From Tragulus kanchil (taxonomy: Eukaryota; Chordata; Mammalia; Artiodactyla; Tragulidae), in NCBI GenBank assembly GCA_022376925.1, contig JAIOJX010000026.1, positions 252,833,330 through 252,897,329 of the forward strand: a stretch of DNA of 64,000 nucleotides. Reading direction: 5' to 3'. This document shows positions 1 to 11,700 of the stretch, in pieces (positions within the stretch are counted from its first letter, which is position 1; every line of letters starts with the position of its first letter). The translations under genes were made by a program, and so were the position numbers. Under the pieces are notes generated by a model. That model saw nothing but the letters and a program-made list of their open reading frames with translations. It was not told the origin of the DNA and did not search any database.

Positions 1-2929
1 GCCCATGATCAGATTCCAGTACACTCTTTGAAGTGTTTTATATAGGTATTCTTCAGTTGGTTATTTTCTATACTCAACCTTCAAAATACTTGGACTATTA
101 TACATAGTCTGCATAATGTTTTTACCTTTCGAGAAAGTTTAGCATACACTGAAATAAGGTTTGAAATGGACCTAATCCTCCTAAGAACTTTTTAATTACT
201 TAAATATTCTTAGGCGTGGATTTTTGTCATTAAATTTATACAATCTTTTACGTTTTAGAAGGATTTAGAGGTAAAAATTGAGTAATGCAGTTTCACAATT
301 TGAGTTAGTATGTGTGGAAATGGTATATGTAAAGGAATCAGAATGGTATAATAAAGTGGGATTCCATTGAGTATTCATCTTTCTTTCCTTCATACCATCT
401 TAATTCAGATCCATCATGTTGGCTAATACAGAAATCTCTTTTTTATAAGTTATAATTTCTCAAATGTGATGAGTAATATGTTGCAGTATACATTTTCCCC
501 AGATTGCTTTTTTTTTTGAACTAACATTCTTAACTTAGAATTTGGTTGTTTTTTTTTTCTAACTTTTATTTTACTTTTAACTTTTACAGAGTTTTGTTGT
601 TTACAGATATATATGTTCTCAGATTAGTCATATATATAAGTATGTAGCAGCGTATGCTCCCAGCATGTGAATTAAAGGGAAAAGATGGAGTTGAAATACG
701 TATATCCAAACTCAGGGTGAAAGATGTTATGGGCACTACTAGTTAACTCCTAAATACCTGAGTACTAATTTATTCTGAAAAGCTTTTTGATTGAATTTTC
801 TTCTGTAGTGTTAATCCAGTAGAAAACCGAAACTCTGAAAAACTTACTTTTTTAGTTGAACATTTCTCCATAATATTATATAAAAGTTAATCATAAGATT
901 TACTCTTCATGAACTAATGTATGCTTAATATCATGTATTTAAAATGAATTTTTAATTTCTGCAAGATAAATATGTGGAGACTAAAGTTTCAGCTATACAT
1001 GTTACATAATTTTTTTCTGATTCCATTTGCTGGGTGCTCTTAAATTGTCCAGTATTAAATACAAGGGTGTACTTTCATCATTTCTGCCCTTGACAATGGG
1101 GGAGATGCTGGTTAGATGTTTAGTGGACATCCATTTTCCTTCGCATGCACTTTATACAGTACATAGTCTTGTACTTACTGTGTCTTTAAAGACATTCGAG
1201 AATATTTTAAACTCTTGAGCCACTAGTGACTAAAATAAATCGAAGTCAGAAATGTTGCAAGAGTGATGAGTTTTTGACAACAAGAACTTTTTAATTACTT
1301 AAATATTCTTAGGCGTGATTTTGTCATTAATTTCAATCTTTTACGTTTAGAAGGATTTAGAGGTAAAAATTGAGTAATGCAGTTTCACAATTTGAGTTAG
1401 TATGTGTGGAAATGGTATATGTAAAGGAATCAGAATGGTATAATAAAGTGGGATTCCATTGAGTATTCATCTTTCTTTCCTTCATACCATCTTAATTCAG
1501 ATCCATCATGTTGGCTAATACAGAAATCTCTTTTTTATAAGTTATAATTTCTCAAATGTGATGAGTAATATGTTGCAGTATACATTTTCCCCAGATTGCT
1601 TTTTTTTTTGAACTAACATTCTTAACTTAGAATTTGGTTGTTTTTTTTTTCTAACTTTTATTTTACTTTTAACTTTTACAGAGTTTTGTTGTTTACAGAT
1701 ATATATGTTCTCAGATTAGTCATATATATAAGTATGTAGCAGCGTATGCTCCCAGCATGTGAATTAAAGGGAAAAGATGGAGTTGAAATACGTATATCCA
1801 AACTCAGGGTGAAAGATGTTATGGGCACTACTAGTTAACTCCTAAATACCTGAGTACTAATTTATTCTGAAAAGCTTTTTGATTGAATTTTCTTCTGTAG
1901 TGTTAATCCAGTAGAAAACCGAAACTCTGAAAAACTTACTTTTTTAGTTGAACATTTCTCCATAATATTATATAAAAGTTAATCATAAGATTTACTCTTC
2001 ATGAACTAATGTATGCTTAATATCATGTATTTAAAATGAATTTTTAATTTCTGCAAGATAAATATGTGGAGACTAAAGTTTCAGCTATACATGTTACATA
2101 ATTTTTTTCTGATTCCATTTGCTGGGTGCTCTTAAATTGTCCAGTATTAAATACAAGGGTGTACTTTCATCATTTCTGCCCTTGACAATGGGGGAGATGC
2201 TGGTTAGATGTTTAGTGGACATCCATTTTCCTTCGCATGCACTTTATACAGTACATAGTCTTGTACTTACTGTGTCTTTAAAGACATTCGAGAATATTTT
2301 AAACTCTTGAGCCACTAGTGACTAAAATAAATCGAAGTCAGAAATGTTGCAAGAGTGATGAGTTTTTGACAACATGGAGGTGTAAGAATAACCTCAACAA
2401 AAGGTTTTCACTAAATCCAGTTATTTTAACTTAGGCTGTGTCTATATAAAGCTTTTTTGACTAAATGGAACTTTTTCTTGGCATTGTATAGACATAGCTC
2501 TGATGTAAATTGCAAGAATATAACCTACTATTCTATGTACATTTTTTTCATTCTCATCGGATACATCAAACATGCAGCAGTAATAAGCCAGATTCTACTC
2601 AGGTGTGTGAGAGCACTCTTCTCTAGTGTATTTATCATTAGAAGCTATAAATACAAATTGATCTCAAACTTTTTAGATGTTCTTGAACCACATTTGTAAA
2701 CATTTTCATTTTAATAAAAGCTAATGTAAGAAAAAGGTGTGGGGGTGGGCACATTCTGGATGGGCTTCACCCACAGTCAGACCACCCTAACCCTGTCATC
2801 ATAATTTATCATTTCAGTATAATATATTGGGGTTTTACTTTTACAACTCGTTGTTCTGGCTTCATTCTTAAACTTGCATTCTCATCCTCCTTTAAAATCA
2901 TTCTTGATCATTCTGTTTTCTTTCAACAG
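1..2929. other. Intronic sequence of the convergent gene (presumed)
   Basis: AT-rich with no recognised exon or young transposon. Most of it is taken up by the first two tandem duplications. The 63-residue ORF found three times (1027, 2119, 3251) is one sequence in three copies, without coding signs. Confidence 0.4.
183..2374. repeat. Tandem duplication D1 (~1.1 kb)
   Basis: 183-1281 is repeated at 1282-2374. Offset drifts from 1099 to 1092 because the first ~60 bp of the second copy lack several bases present in copy 1; the rest is essentially identical. Single-copy sequence otherwise. Confidence 0.95.
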
Positions 2930-2988
2930 CTTCAGAGGATGATTCTGAAGAAGATGGAGATCATAACAGAACATTTGATATTGCCTAA
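2930..2988 (+). CDS. Terminal coding exon of a gene convergent with CD302 (candidate MARCHF7), copy a
   Basis: A pyrimidine-rich tract and CAG acceptor (ends 2929) precede an open frame reading SEDDSEEDGDHNRTFDIA, then TAA at 2986-2988. It is strongly acidic and looks like a protein C-terminus. In mammals the plus-strand neighbour ending next to CD302 is the E3 ligase gene MARCHF7, so this is the natural candidate, but I could not verify its C-terminal sequence. No upstream exon was recognised in 1-2929. The exon is repeated at 4064-4122. Confidence 0.5.
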
Positions 2989-4063
2989 CTTGATATGAGA
3001 CAAATGGATGATCTGTGAACAAGTGTTTATTAAAACTGGCAATTAAGTGTGAATCAATTTTGTGAGGAAATGCCTGTTGAATACATTGTCTACATAGAGT
3101 GAATATATATATACACACACATTATGTATGTGTATAGATATTCATTCTCAAGTGTTGCTAAGTTAAAATGAATTTTTAATTTCTGCAAGATAAATATGTG
3201 GAGACTAAAGTTTCAGCTATACATGTTACATAATTTTTTTCTGATTCCATTTGCTGGGTGCTCTTAAATTGTCCAGTATTAAATACAAGGGTGTACTTTC
3301 ATCATTTCTGCCCTTGACAATGGGGGAGATGCTGGTTAGATGTTTAGTGGACATCCATTTTCCTTCGCATGCACTTTATACAGTACATAGTCTTGTACTT
3401 ACTGTGTCTTTAAAGACATTCGAGAATATTTTAAACTCTTGAGCCACTAGTGACTAAAATAAATCGAAGTCAGAAATGTTGCAAGAGTGATGAGTTTTTG
3501 ACAACATGGAGGTGTAAGAATAACCTCAACAAAAGGTTTTCACTAAATCCAGTTATTTTAACTTAGGCTGTGTCTATATAAAGCTTTTTTGACTAAATGG
3601 AACTTTTTCTTGGCATTGTATAGACATAGCTCTGATGTAAATTGCAAGAATATAACCTACTATTCTATGTACATTTTTTTTTCATTCTCATCGGATACAT
3701 CAAACATGCAGCAGTAATAAGCCAGATTCTACTCAGGTGTGTGAGAGCACTCTTCTCTAGTGTATTTATCATTAGAAGCTATAAATACAAATTGATCTCA
3801 AACTTTTTAGATGTTCTTGAACCACATTTGTAAACATTTTCATTTTAATAAAAGCTAATGTAAGAAAAAGGTGTGGGGGTGGGCACATTCTGGATGGGCT
3901 TCACCCACAGTCAGACCACCCTAACCCTGTCATCATAATTTATCATTTCAGTATAATATATTGGGGTTTTACTTTTACAACTCGTTGTTCTGGCTTCATT
4001 CTTAAACTTGCATTCTCATCCTCCTTTAAAATCATTCTTGATCATTCTGTTTTCTTTCAACAG

Positions 4064-4122
4064 CTTCAGAGGATGATTCTGAAGAAGATGGAGATCATAA
4101 CAGAACATTTGATATTGCCTAA
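4064..4122 (+). CDS. Terminal coding exon of the convergent gene, copy b (duplicate)
   Basis: Same acceptor, same acidic frame and same TAA stop as 2930-2988, carried by the tandem pair 2031-3162 / 3163-4302. Because the unbroken downstream sequence follows this copy, it sits next to the real 3' UTR. Confidence 0.5.
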
Positions 4123-5340
4123 CTTGATATGAGACAAATGGATGATCTGTGAACAAGTGTTTATTAAAACTGGCAATTAAGTGTGAATCAATTTTGTGAG
4201 GAAATGCCTGTTGAATACATTGTCTACATAGAGTGAATATATATATACACACACATTATGTATGTGTATAGATATTCATTCTCAAGTGTTGCTAAGTTAA
4301 AATTCTGTGGGGCCTTTAATATGGCCAGTGACTTTAATGTTTATAAACTGGTAATTAAAAGTATTTTTAATGAGTGGGGAAAGTATTACCCTTGTTTTAA
4401 ATAAGCAATGTTGACAACCCTTTTTTGTGTTCTCATTACTATAGTTATATTTATGAAAAAAGGTTGGTTGTTGGTGTTTTAGTCTCTTGTTAGTGGTAAA
4501 AGTGGGACAGAATAGGCTTTCACAATAAATTGCCAAAAGGCACCTAATTATTTTTCTTTTTAAAATGCCTCAAGTTCCAGTCTCATCTTCATAATCATTT
4601 GCTTCCAGTGTTAAAAAGAACAAAGTTAAGAGCATTATATTAGGTTTCCAAATTTAATTTGAATTCTAAATTCACTTAGCAATAAAATCTAATTTTAAAA
4701 AAAGTATATAAAAATAAGTGTACAAATTATGGATCAATTTTGTATTGATTTGGGAAAAGATTATATTTGATAGACCATAGTATGTACATGTTCCTCTTAG
4801 GAATATACAGCTATAAATTACACCAGAATTACCAGTCAAATGCTGTTTGATTAAAAAACACTCAAGTTAATGAAACATTTTTAAGTCCCACATTCAGAGT
4901 TTAAAACACTGGTTTTCAATGTGTTTTTTTTAGTGTTGTCACTTCTTTATAGATAAGTATGATTATCAGTAACCTGTTCAGATCCTGATTGTTTTTAACT
5001 GTTCCTTAGTAATTCTAAGCATTTATTTGATGACTTAATATTTTTCACTACCTTTAGAGATGAACCTATTCACCATGAATAGATCTACACTGTGGTCCTC
5101 AGTCATGTATACATCCATAACACTGTATATTTTCTTCCTCAGCACCCTTAGGATACACTTTAAAATGCCTCCAGGTGGTTTCAGGTTAAATAAAGTCTTA
5201 TGTCAGACTCCTTTTTTCAGAACCTAAATAGAAACTATGTAATTTTCAAATGTGAATCAACAGTTTGCCCACTTTCAGTCAAACTGTTGGTCTTAATGTA
5301 AAACTTTGGCTTGAAATAAAGTGCATACTGATTTACTTTG
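4123..5340 (+). other. Probable 3' UTR of the convergent gene
   Basis: AT-rich, non-repetitive sequence directly after the stop. Poly(A) signals AATAAA occur at 5189-5194 and 5315-5320 (the latter repeated at 6419-6424 by a tandem pair). The short ORFs here are not supported as coding. The end is not determined. Confidence 0.4.
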
Positions 5341-6846
5341 TAGTTTGAAATGTTTCCCTTTAAATTGGTGCTCAAAGAAGCCTTCAAACCTTATAGCCGA
5401 CAATCTTAAATTTCAAATCCTATTTTATATGAAAATAATTGTTTCTAAAACACTTGCTCAACTTCTGCCAGTTATCTTTGCACTACCTTCCTTCAAGCAG
5501 TTATGCAGAATTTAAGGATCCAGTGTCAGTATCTGTACTACAGGCGTTTGCTTTGAATTCAAAACAAAATTTTTTATTTAAAAATTTTAAGTAAATAGTA
5601 GAAAACATTCATTGGTGTACATGAGTTAGATTTGCAATATTAACTGCTAATTGACAGATACACAGTGACTTTATTATGAAGAGAATTAAGATTTAGCACT
5701 GCATTACCAGTACCTTTTAAGGACTTGTTTGAAATCAAACATATTAGGTTTCCAAATTTAATTTGAATTCTAAATTCACTTAGCAATAAAATCTAATTTT
5801 AAAAAAAGTATATAAAAATAAGTGTACAAATTATGGATCAATTTTGTATTGATTTGGGAAAAGATTATATTTGATAGACCATAGTATGTACATGTTCCTC
5901 TTAGGAATATACAGCTATAAATTACACCAGAATTACCAGTCAAATGCTGTTTGATTAAAAAACACTCAAGTTAATGAAACATTTTTAAGTCCCACATTCA
6001 GAGTTTAAAACACTGGTTTTCAATGTGTTTTTTTTAGTGTTGTCACTTCTTTATAGATAAGTATGATTATCAGTAACCTGTTCAGATCCTGATTGTTTTT
6101 AACTGTTCCTTAGTAATTCTAAGCATTTATTTGATGACTTAATATTTTTCACTACCTTTAGAGATGAACCTATTCACCATGAATAGATCTACACTGTGGT
6201 CCTCAGTCATGTATACATCCATAACACTGTATATTTTCTTCCTCAGCACCCTTAGGATACACTTTAAAATGCCTCCAGGTGGTTTCAGGTTAAATAAAGT
6301 CTTATGTCAGACTCCTTTTTTCAGAACCTAAATAGAAACTATGTAATTTTCAAATGTGAATCAACAGTTTGCCCACTTTCAGTCAAACTGTTGGTCTTAA
6401 TGTAAAACTTTGGCTTGAAATAAAGTGCATACTGATTTACTTTGTAGTTTGAAATGTTTCCCTTTAAATTGGTGCTCAAAGAAGCCTTCAAACCTTATAG
6501 CCGACAATCTTAAATTTCAAATCCTATTTTATATGAAAATAATTGTTTCTAAAACACTTGCTCAACTTCTGCCAGTTATCTTTGCACTACCTTCCTTCAA
6601 GCAGTTATGCAGAATTTAAGGATCCAGTGTCAGTATCTGTACTACAGGCGTTTGCTTTGAATTCAAAACAAAATTTTTTATTTAAAAATTTTAAGTAAAT
6701 AGTAGAAAACATTCATTGGTGTACATGAGTTAGATTTGCAATATTAACTGCTAATTGACAGATACACAGTGACTTTATTATGAAGAGAATTAAGATTTAG
6801 CACTGCATTACCAGTACCTTTTAAGGACTTGTTTGAAATCAAACAT
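4637..6846. repeat. Tandem duplication D3 (1104 bp)
   Basis: 4637-5740 repeated at 5741-6846 with constant offset 1104 and no obvious differences. The boundary shares only a few bases (ATATTAGG side, AAACAT side). Confidence 0.95.
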
Positions 6847-7559
6847 GAAACATCAGAACAACCATTTTGGTAGAGCCATCATTAGGTGGAAGTTACTGAA
6901 ATGAACTGCAGAAAATTAGGTAGAAGTTGAAGGAACTGCATGTGATCTGAGCATTTGAAATACAGCTAGTGTAATTAACGGAATGAACTTTAAATAGCCA
7001 CATGTGGCTGGTGGCTACTAGTGGATAGTATAAAAATTTGCCATGGAAAGTTTTAAGACAGGAAATTGATCTTAATTCTTAAAGGATTGGTGGAATTTGA
7101 GTAGGAAAACTAGGAAGGAATTCCAGTCTCATGATCACGATTAGTAGCCCTATTAATACACTAACAATAATAAAATAGCTAACACAAAATCTCAAAATCT
7201 TTTATAGAGCCTAATATTTTATGTAGTAACACCTAGCATAAAATTTGTTCTTTAGTATGACAGTCACATTATCATTACTTTGTAGTTATTTATGTCTCAT
7301 TAAAAAAAAAAAACCGCCCTTAATTATGAGGGATATTTCTGATATTTGGTGGCAAGTGGAAACAGGTGTCACAAGCTATGACTTTGTTGCCACTGTTCAA
7401 GCTTGAAAGATAGTCTCCACATGCAAAGTATTCCCAGGAGATGAGTGATTGGGATGTGCATAAGGGAGAGAGCTTACTTACCTTGTGCTTTGAAGTTTCT
7501 ACATGTAGTAAGTACAATTTTATGTTTAGTACATACAGTATGTTTGCGAATAATATTTT
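6847..7559. other. Intergenic gap between the two convergent genes
   Basis: AT-rich, with an A-run at 7303-7312. No repeat family or coding exon recognised. It may contain the distal ends of both 3' UTRs. Confidence 0.4.
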
Positions 7560-8522
7560 TACGTTATAAAAGTTGCTGAAGAAAGCATTCTTATTTTAGC
7601 TTTATTCCATTTTCATTTTTTTTTTTTGCCACCCAAATGAGTTTTCGTCTTCAAATGTACAATATACATACCAAAAATTTTGAACATCATCACTATAGAA
7701 GTTTGTGGTTTTCTCTGTGGTTATTGCTTATACAGTTTTTATTTCACTGAAAAACTTCATAGTGTCTTGGGGAGCATGAGATAGATAGGAATAGATATGG
7801 TAGCAGGAGAAAAGACACTGTGATCCAAAATATTACCTACATGTCTGCCTCCTCCACACCTTCCTGGTACGTCTATAATTTGTGCTTCACAAAATTTATT
7901 AGGTCTTACAAGATCCTGACCATTTGTGATCAGTGCTTAACTACTATTAATACTTTGGTCCAAAAAGCGTTCTATAAGTATTAAAACTGTATAATTTATA
8001 TGGCCTATGAGGTGTTAAAATGTGTAGAACTTTCTACATCTAATACATTTAAATCATAAAGGAATATAGATATATTAGAGGAGTATATCTAAAGGAGAAT
8101 CTTTTTAAGGTTAATTTTCCATATCTTTAGATCTTTAGAAATTGCTAAAGATCCAGTCATTGCTAAAGCTAGTGGTAAGTTAAGAACTTTTTTCAATAAG
8201 GTGGTTCAGCTCAGTACAGGAAGATAGAGGAGGTAAGACAAGTAGACTGGGTTTTTATTTTTACCTGCTTTCCTTAATCCAAGTGAAAGATGCATTTGGG
8301 GAGGTGGTTAAAACCATTAAATTATATCTATGGTGGTTACTCCTTTTGTTTTTACAATGATCCTGAAGGTAAAGTTTTGTCACAATCAGTGACTACTGAA
8401 ACAGTGAATGTTACTAGAATTGGATAATACTTCATATTTTTCACTGAAAGGTTTTCTATTGAAATATTGCAAAGGAGTCACTGTCAAGGTCTTTGATGTC
8501 TAAATCTGAGATTTTCAAAATC
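7560..8522 (-). other. CD302: CD302 3' untranslated region (extent uncertain)
   Basis: Follows the TAA stop without recognisable repeats and is AT-rich. Minus-strand AATAAA signals (TTTATT on plus) occur at 8254-8259, 7738-7743 and 7601-7606. I cannot choose the used poly(A) site from sequence alone, so the left limit is nominal. Confidence 0.4.
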
Positions 8523-8722
8523 TTAGCTAAATTGAACATCATACTCATTTTCCTCTGCAACTACTAAAACACAGTCGTCATTATAAGGTGATTGGGGTGC
8601 CGTTGAGAAAACGGTGGTGAAACCAGGATCCAAACTTCTTCTGTACAGGAACCAAACAACTGCTCCCAAAACTGTCAAAATTACTGTGCTACCAATCACC
8701 AAAGCGGATATGAAAATGTTAT
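8523..8722 (-). CDS. CD302: CD302 exon 6, transmembrane segment and cytoplasmic tail
   Basis: 200 coding nt from an AG acceptor (8723-8724, preceded by a T-rich tract) to a TAA stop at 8523-8525. Encodes residues 166-231: a 25-residue hydrophobic segment [20 protein letters not shown]... (about 168-192), then a basic stop-transfer RRS. The tail contains [11 protein letters not shown] and an acidic EENEYD stretch, matching the tyrosine/acidic sorting region of CD302. It ends in QFS, one residue shorter than human. Confidence 0.95.
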
Positions 8723-11700
8723 CTGAAAAATAAAGACAAAATATGGGAAATCAGGATACACAAGTTGTTAGTATTGCTTTTCTGGGAGCATAAGTAGTTT
8801 CATCACTTAAATATTTACCGATTTTGAGAATTCCTCACATTGGTTAGAAAACCAGTTTCATTTCTTACTATCAAGATTTATGTTTCTTAGCTGGAATAAA
8901 CTGCCATACTTCAAAATTTAAAGTAGATTTTGTAGGTCTCTTCTCTACTTAAGACCCTGAGATGGAAATTATCCACACTAAGGTTCACCATGTGTTTCAA
9001 TTTGCATATATCCTGTTATTTTCTCCAAAAAATACATGCACAGCTTAGAATTCATAGTTCTACAGAGTACACAGTGAAAATACTGTGCGCCTCCTCCCTG
9101 TTATTTGAACCCTTAATTACCATTCTTCAAAACAACCATGCCTGTTACTTGTCTCCATGTTTCTAACACTCTTTAAGAATCTTTATAAATTGTGACAAAA
9201 TAGGCAAAACAAAATTTACCATCTTGGTGTACAATTCAGTACCATCAAGTACATTCACATTGTTGTGGCTTGTCATCTCCAGCCATAGAACCTCCCCATC
9301 TCCCACTCTCCCTAGCCCTTGACAGCCTTCTGTCTCTGAGGCTGACTACTCTGGGTATTTCATATAATTGGTCATACAGTATCAGTCCTTTTGTATCTGG
9401 CCTTATTTCACTTAGCTTGTTCCTCTGAGTTCATACAGTTCATAGCATGTGTAGAATTGCCTTCTTTAAGGCTGAAGAATATTCCATAGCATATATTATC
9501 CATTCATTGGTAGGTGAAACACTTGATTTGGTTCCACCTTTCTGGCTACTGACAATAATGCTGCTATTAGCATGGTTACATCTGTTCAGACCTCTGCTTT
9601 CACAGCTTTTTGGGTACATACCCAGAAAGGTTGCTGGCTCATACGATAATTTTATGCTAAATTTATGGGGAAGCTGCTATACTGTTCCACAGGGGATACA
9701 CTTTACATTCGCATCAGTAGTGCATAAAACTTTCTCCACATTCTTGTCAACACTTTTATTTTCTGTTTGCTTTTTTCCCTTGGTGGTGGGTTTGTTTTTG
9801 ATAGCCAACTTAATGAATGTGGTGTTTTGTTTGCCTTTTTTTTTTCCTTTTTTTAAGATAAAACATTCCTCTTAACAGAAGAGTGAGAAGTGAACTTCCT
9901 TATATTCTCCTGAACCCATGACACTCCTCTTCTGTCATACCAAGCCAGAAACTGAAAGTGTTCATGATACTAAGGGAACAATATGTATAAAACACTTGAT
10001 AGGCATTTTACAAAAGAAGATACCCAAATGGCTAATAAAGGTGAAAAAGTGCTCAGCATCATTTTCCATCAGGGAAATTAAGATCACTACACACCCATCA
10101 GCCTGGCTAAAATTAAGAGGTTAATAGGTGGACAAAACCATCATGGAATGGATGTGGAAAAAAAAAACTTACATACACTCAGCAGGAATGTGACCTGGTT
10201 AAACCACTGAAAACAGCTACCCTATAGCCCTGAAATTTCACTCAAGGAAAACAACATAGGTCAAAAAAAAAGTATGAGAATGTTCACAGTGCTGTCAAAT
10301 TCATGCTACACTAACCATAGTCAAGCAGGAGAATGGACCGATTCTGGTATGTTTATAAAATACTGAACAGCAATAGGAAAAGTATAATACGCATGTGCTA
10401 TATTGCTGAATCAAAAATATTCTGGCTGAAAGATGTCGAGTTAAATTTATGTGAAGTGCAAGAACCATTCTAACCTGTGGTGACAAATCAATTTTGGCTA
10501 CCTGTAGGAGGGGTATAAGGAAATTTTGTAGTGTGATATAAGTGTTCTAAATCTGAGTAATAGTTACACAGGTTATATGTAAGCAGCCATCAAGGTGTAC
10601 ATTTAAGGTAGTACATTTTATCCTATGTTTATACCTCAAAAATATAAGAGGTTAAAAACTATACTAAATTGGCAGAAGTCCAAAAACTTCATAGTAGGCA
10701 TTCATATATTGTTTGGGGGGATGCAAAATGGCACAATTTCTCTGAAACTATCGATCAAGGTTATACATATTCATTATAGCAGTTATCTCTCAGGGAATCT
10801 AAGGTGAATGTGTTTGTACAAGGTGATTCATTTCTTGCAGCACTGTTATGTTAAACGTTTGGAAAGAACCCAAGAGGTATCTGGAGTTGGTGAACAACTG
10901 TATGGAAAAGTATACAATTGTTGTAAAAATATTATAAAAGAATGAAGATTTATATATAGGTAATTGTATAGACAGAGATCTAGACTATGTTAGTGAATAA
11001 AACAGTCAAATATTTTGGAGGCTTCCCTGGTGGTCCAGTGGGTAAAGAGTCCACCTTGCAGTGCAAGGGGCACCGGTTTGATCCCTGGCCCAGGAAGATG
11101 CCACGTGCCGCGCTGCAGCTGGACCGGTGGGTTGAATTACGAGCCAGCACTCTGGAGCGCGTGCGCCCTGAGCCAGTACTCTGCAGGGAGAGAGGCCACT
11201 GTGTTGGGAGGCCTACACAGGCCAAAGAATAAAGATGGATGAAAATAAATAAATAACCAATCAAAAGAGGCCAAAAAAAAAAAAAAAGGCCAAACTAAAA
11301 AAGAATAAGTCATATATTTTAATTTGCGTATTCTGCCAAACACTGGACATTTAAAGAAGAATGTGAAACAGTTCTTAATAACGGTACAGGTAGAATAGGA
11401 TGGGTGGATGGAGGCAAAGTAGAAGACAGATTTTTGTTTGCCTTTTATAGTTTTGCTTTGTTAAACCATGCAAATACACTATTCCTTTGCCAGAAATGCA
11501 TTTTGTTAGCTCTAAGAGATGCTTCATGAATTGTAACTTCAACTGTGAGAGAAAAATTTTAATAAAAGATGCAGTCATTTCCCACAGAAACAGGTAATGG
11601 AGTTCAGTGAGGTGATGCAATCAGGTGTTTTAAAAAATGCTCATTTCATACATAACTTGCAGATACATTTAAAATGTCATGTCTTATTACTAAGCTAAGA

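Larger units (their letters stand above)
2031..4302. repeat. Tandem duplication D2 (~1.13 kb)
   Basis: 2031-3162 repeated at 3163-4302, offset 1132-1134 (copy 2 has two extra T in a T-run near 3668). Overlaps D1, so 2031-2374 exists three times. Carries the terminal exon of the convergent gene. Confidence 0.95.

Noticed and set aside
1027..3442. Conserved 63-residue ORF in three copies as a gene family
   Set aside because: The copies are the same sequence reproduced by overlapping D1 and D2; no splice or codon evidence.
9447..9875. 142-residue ORF
   Set aside because: Lies in a diverged antisense L1 3' end; chance open frame.
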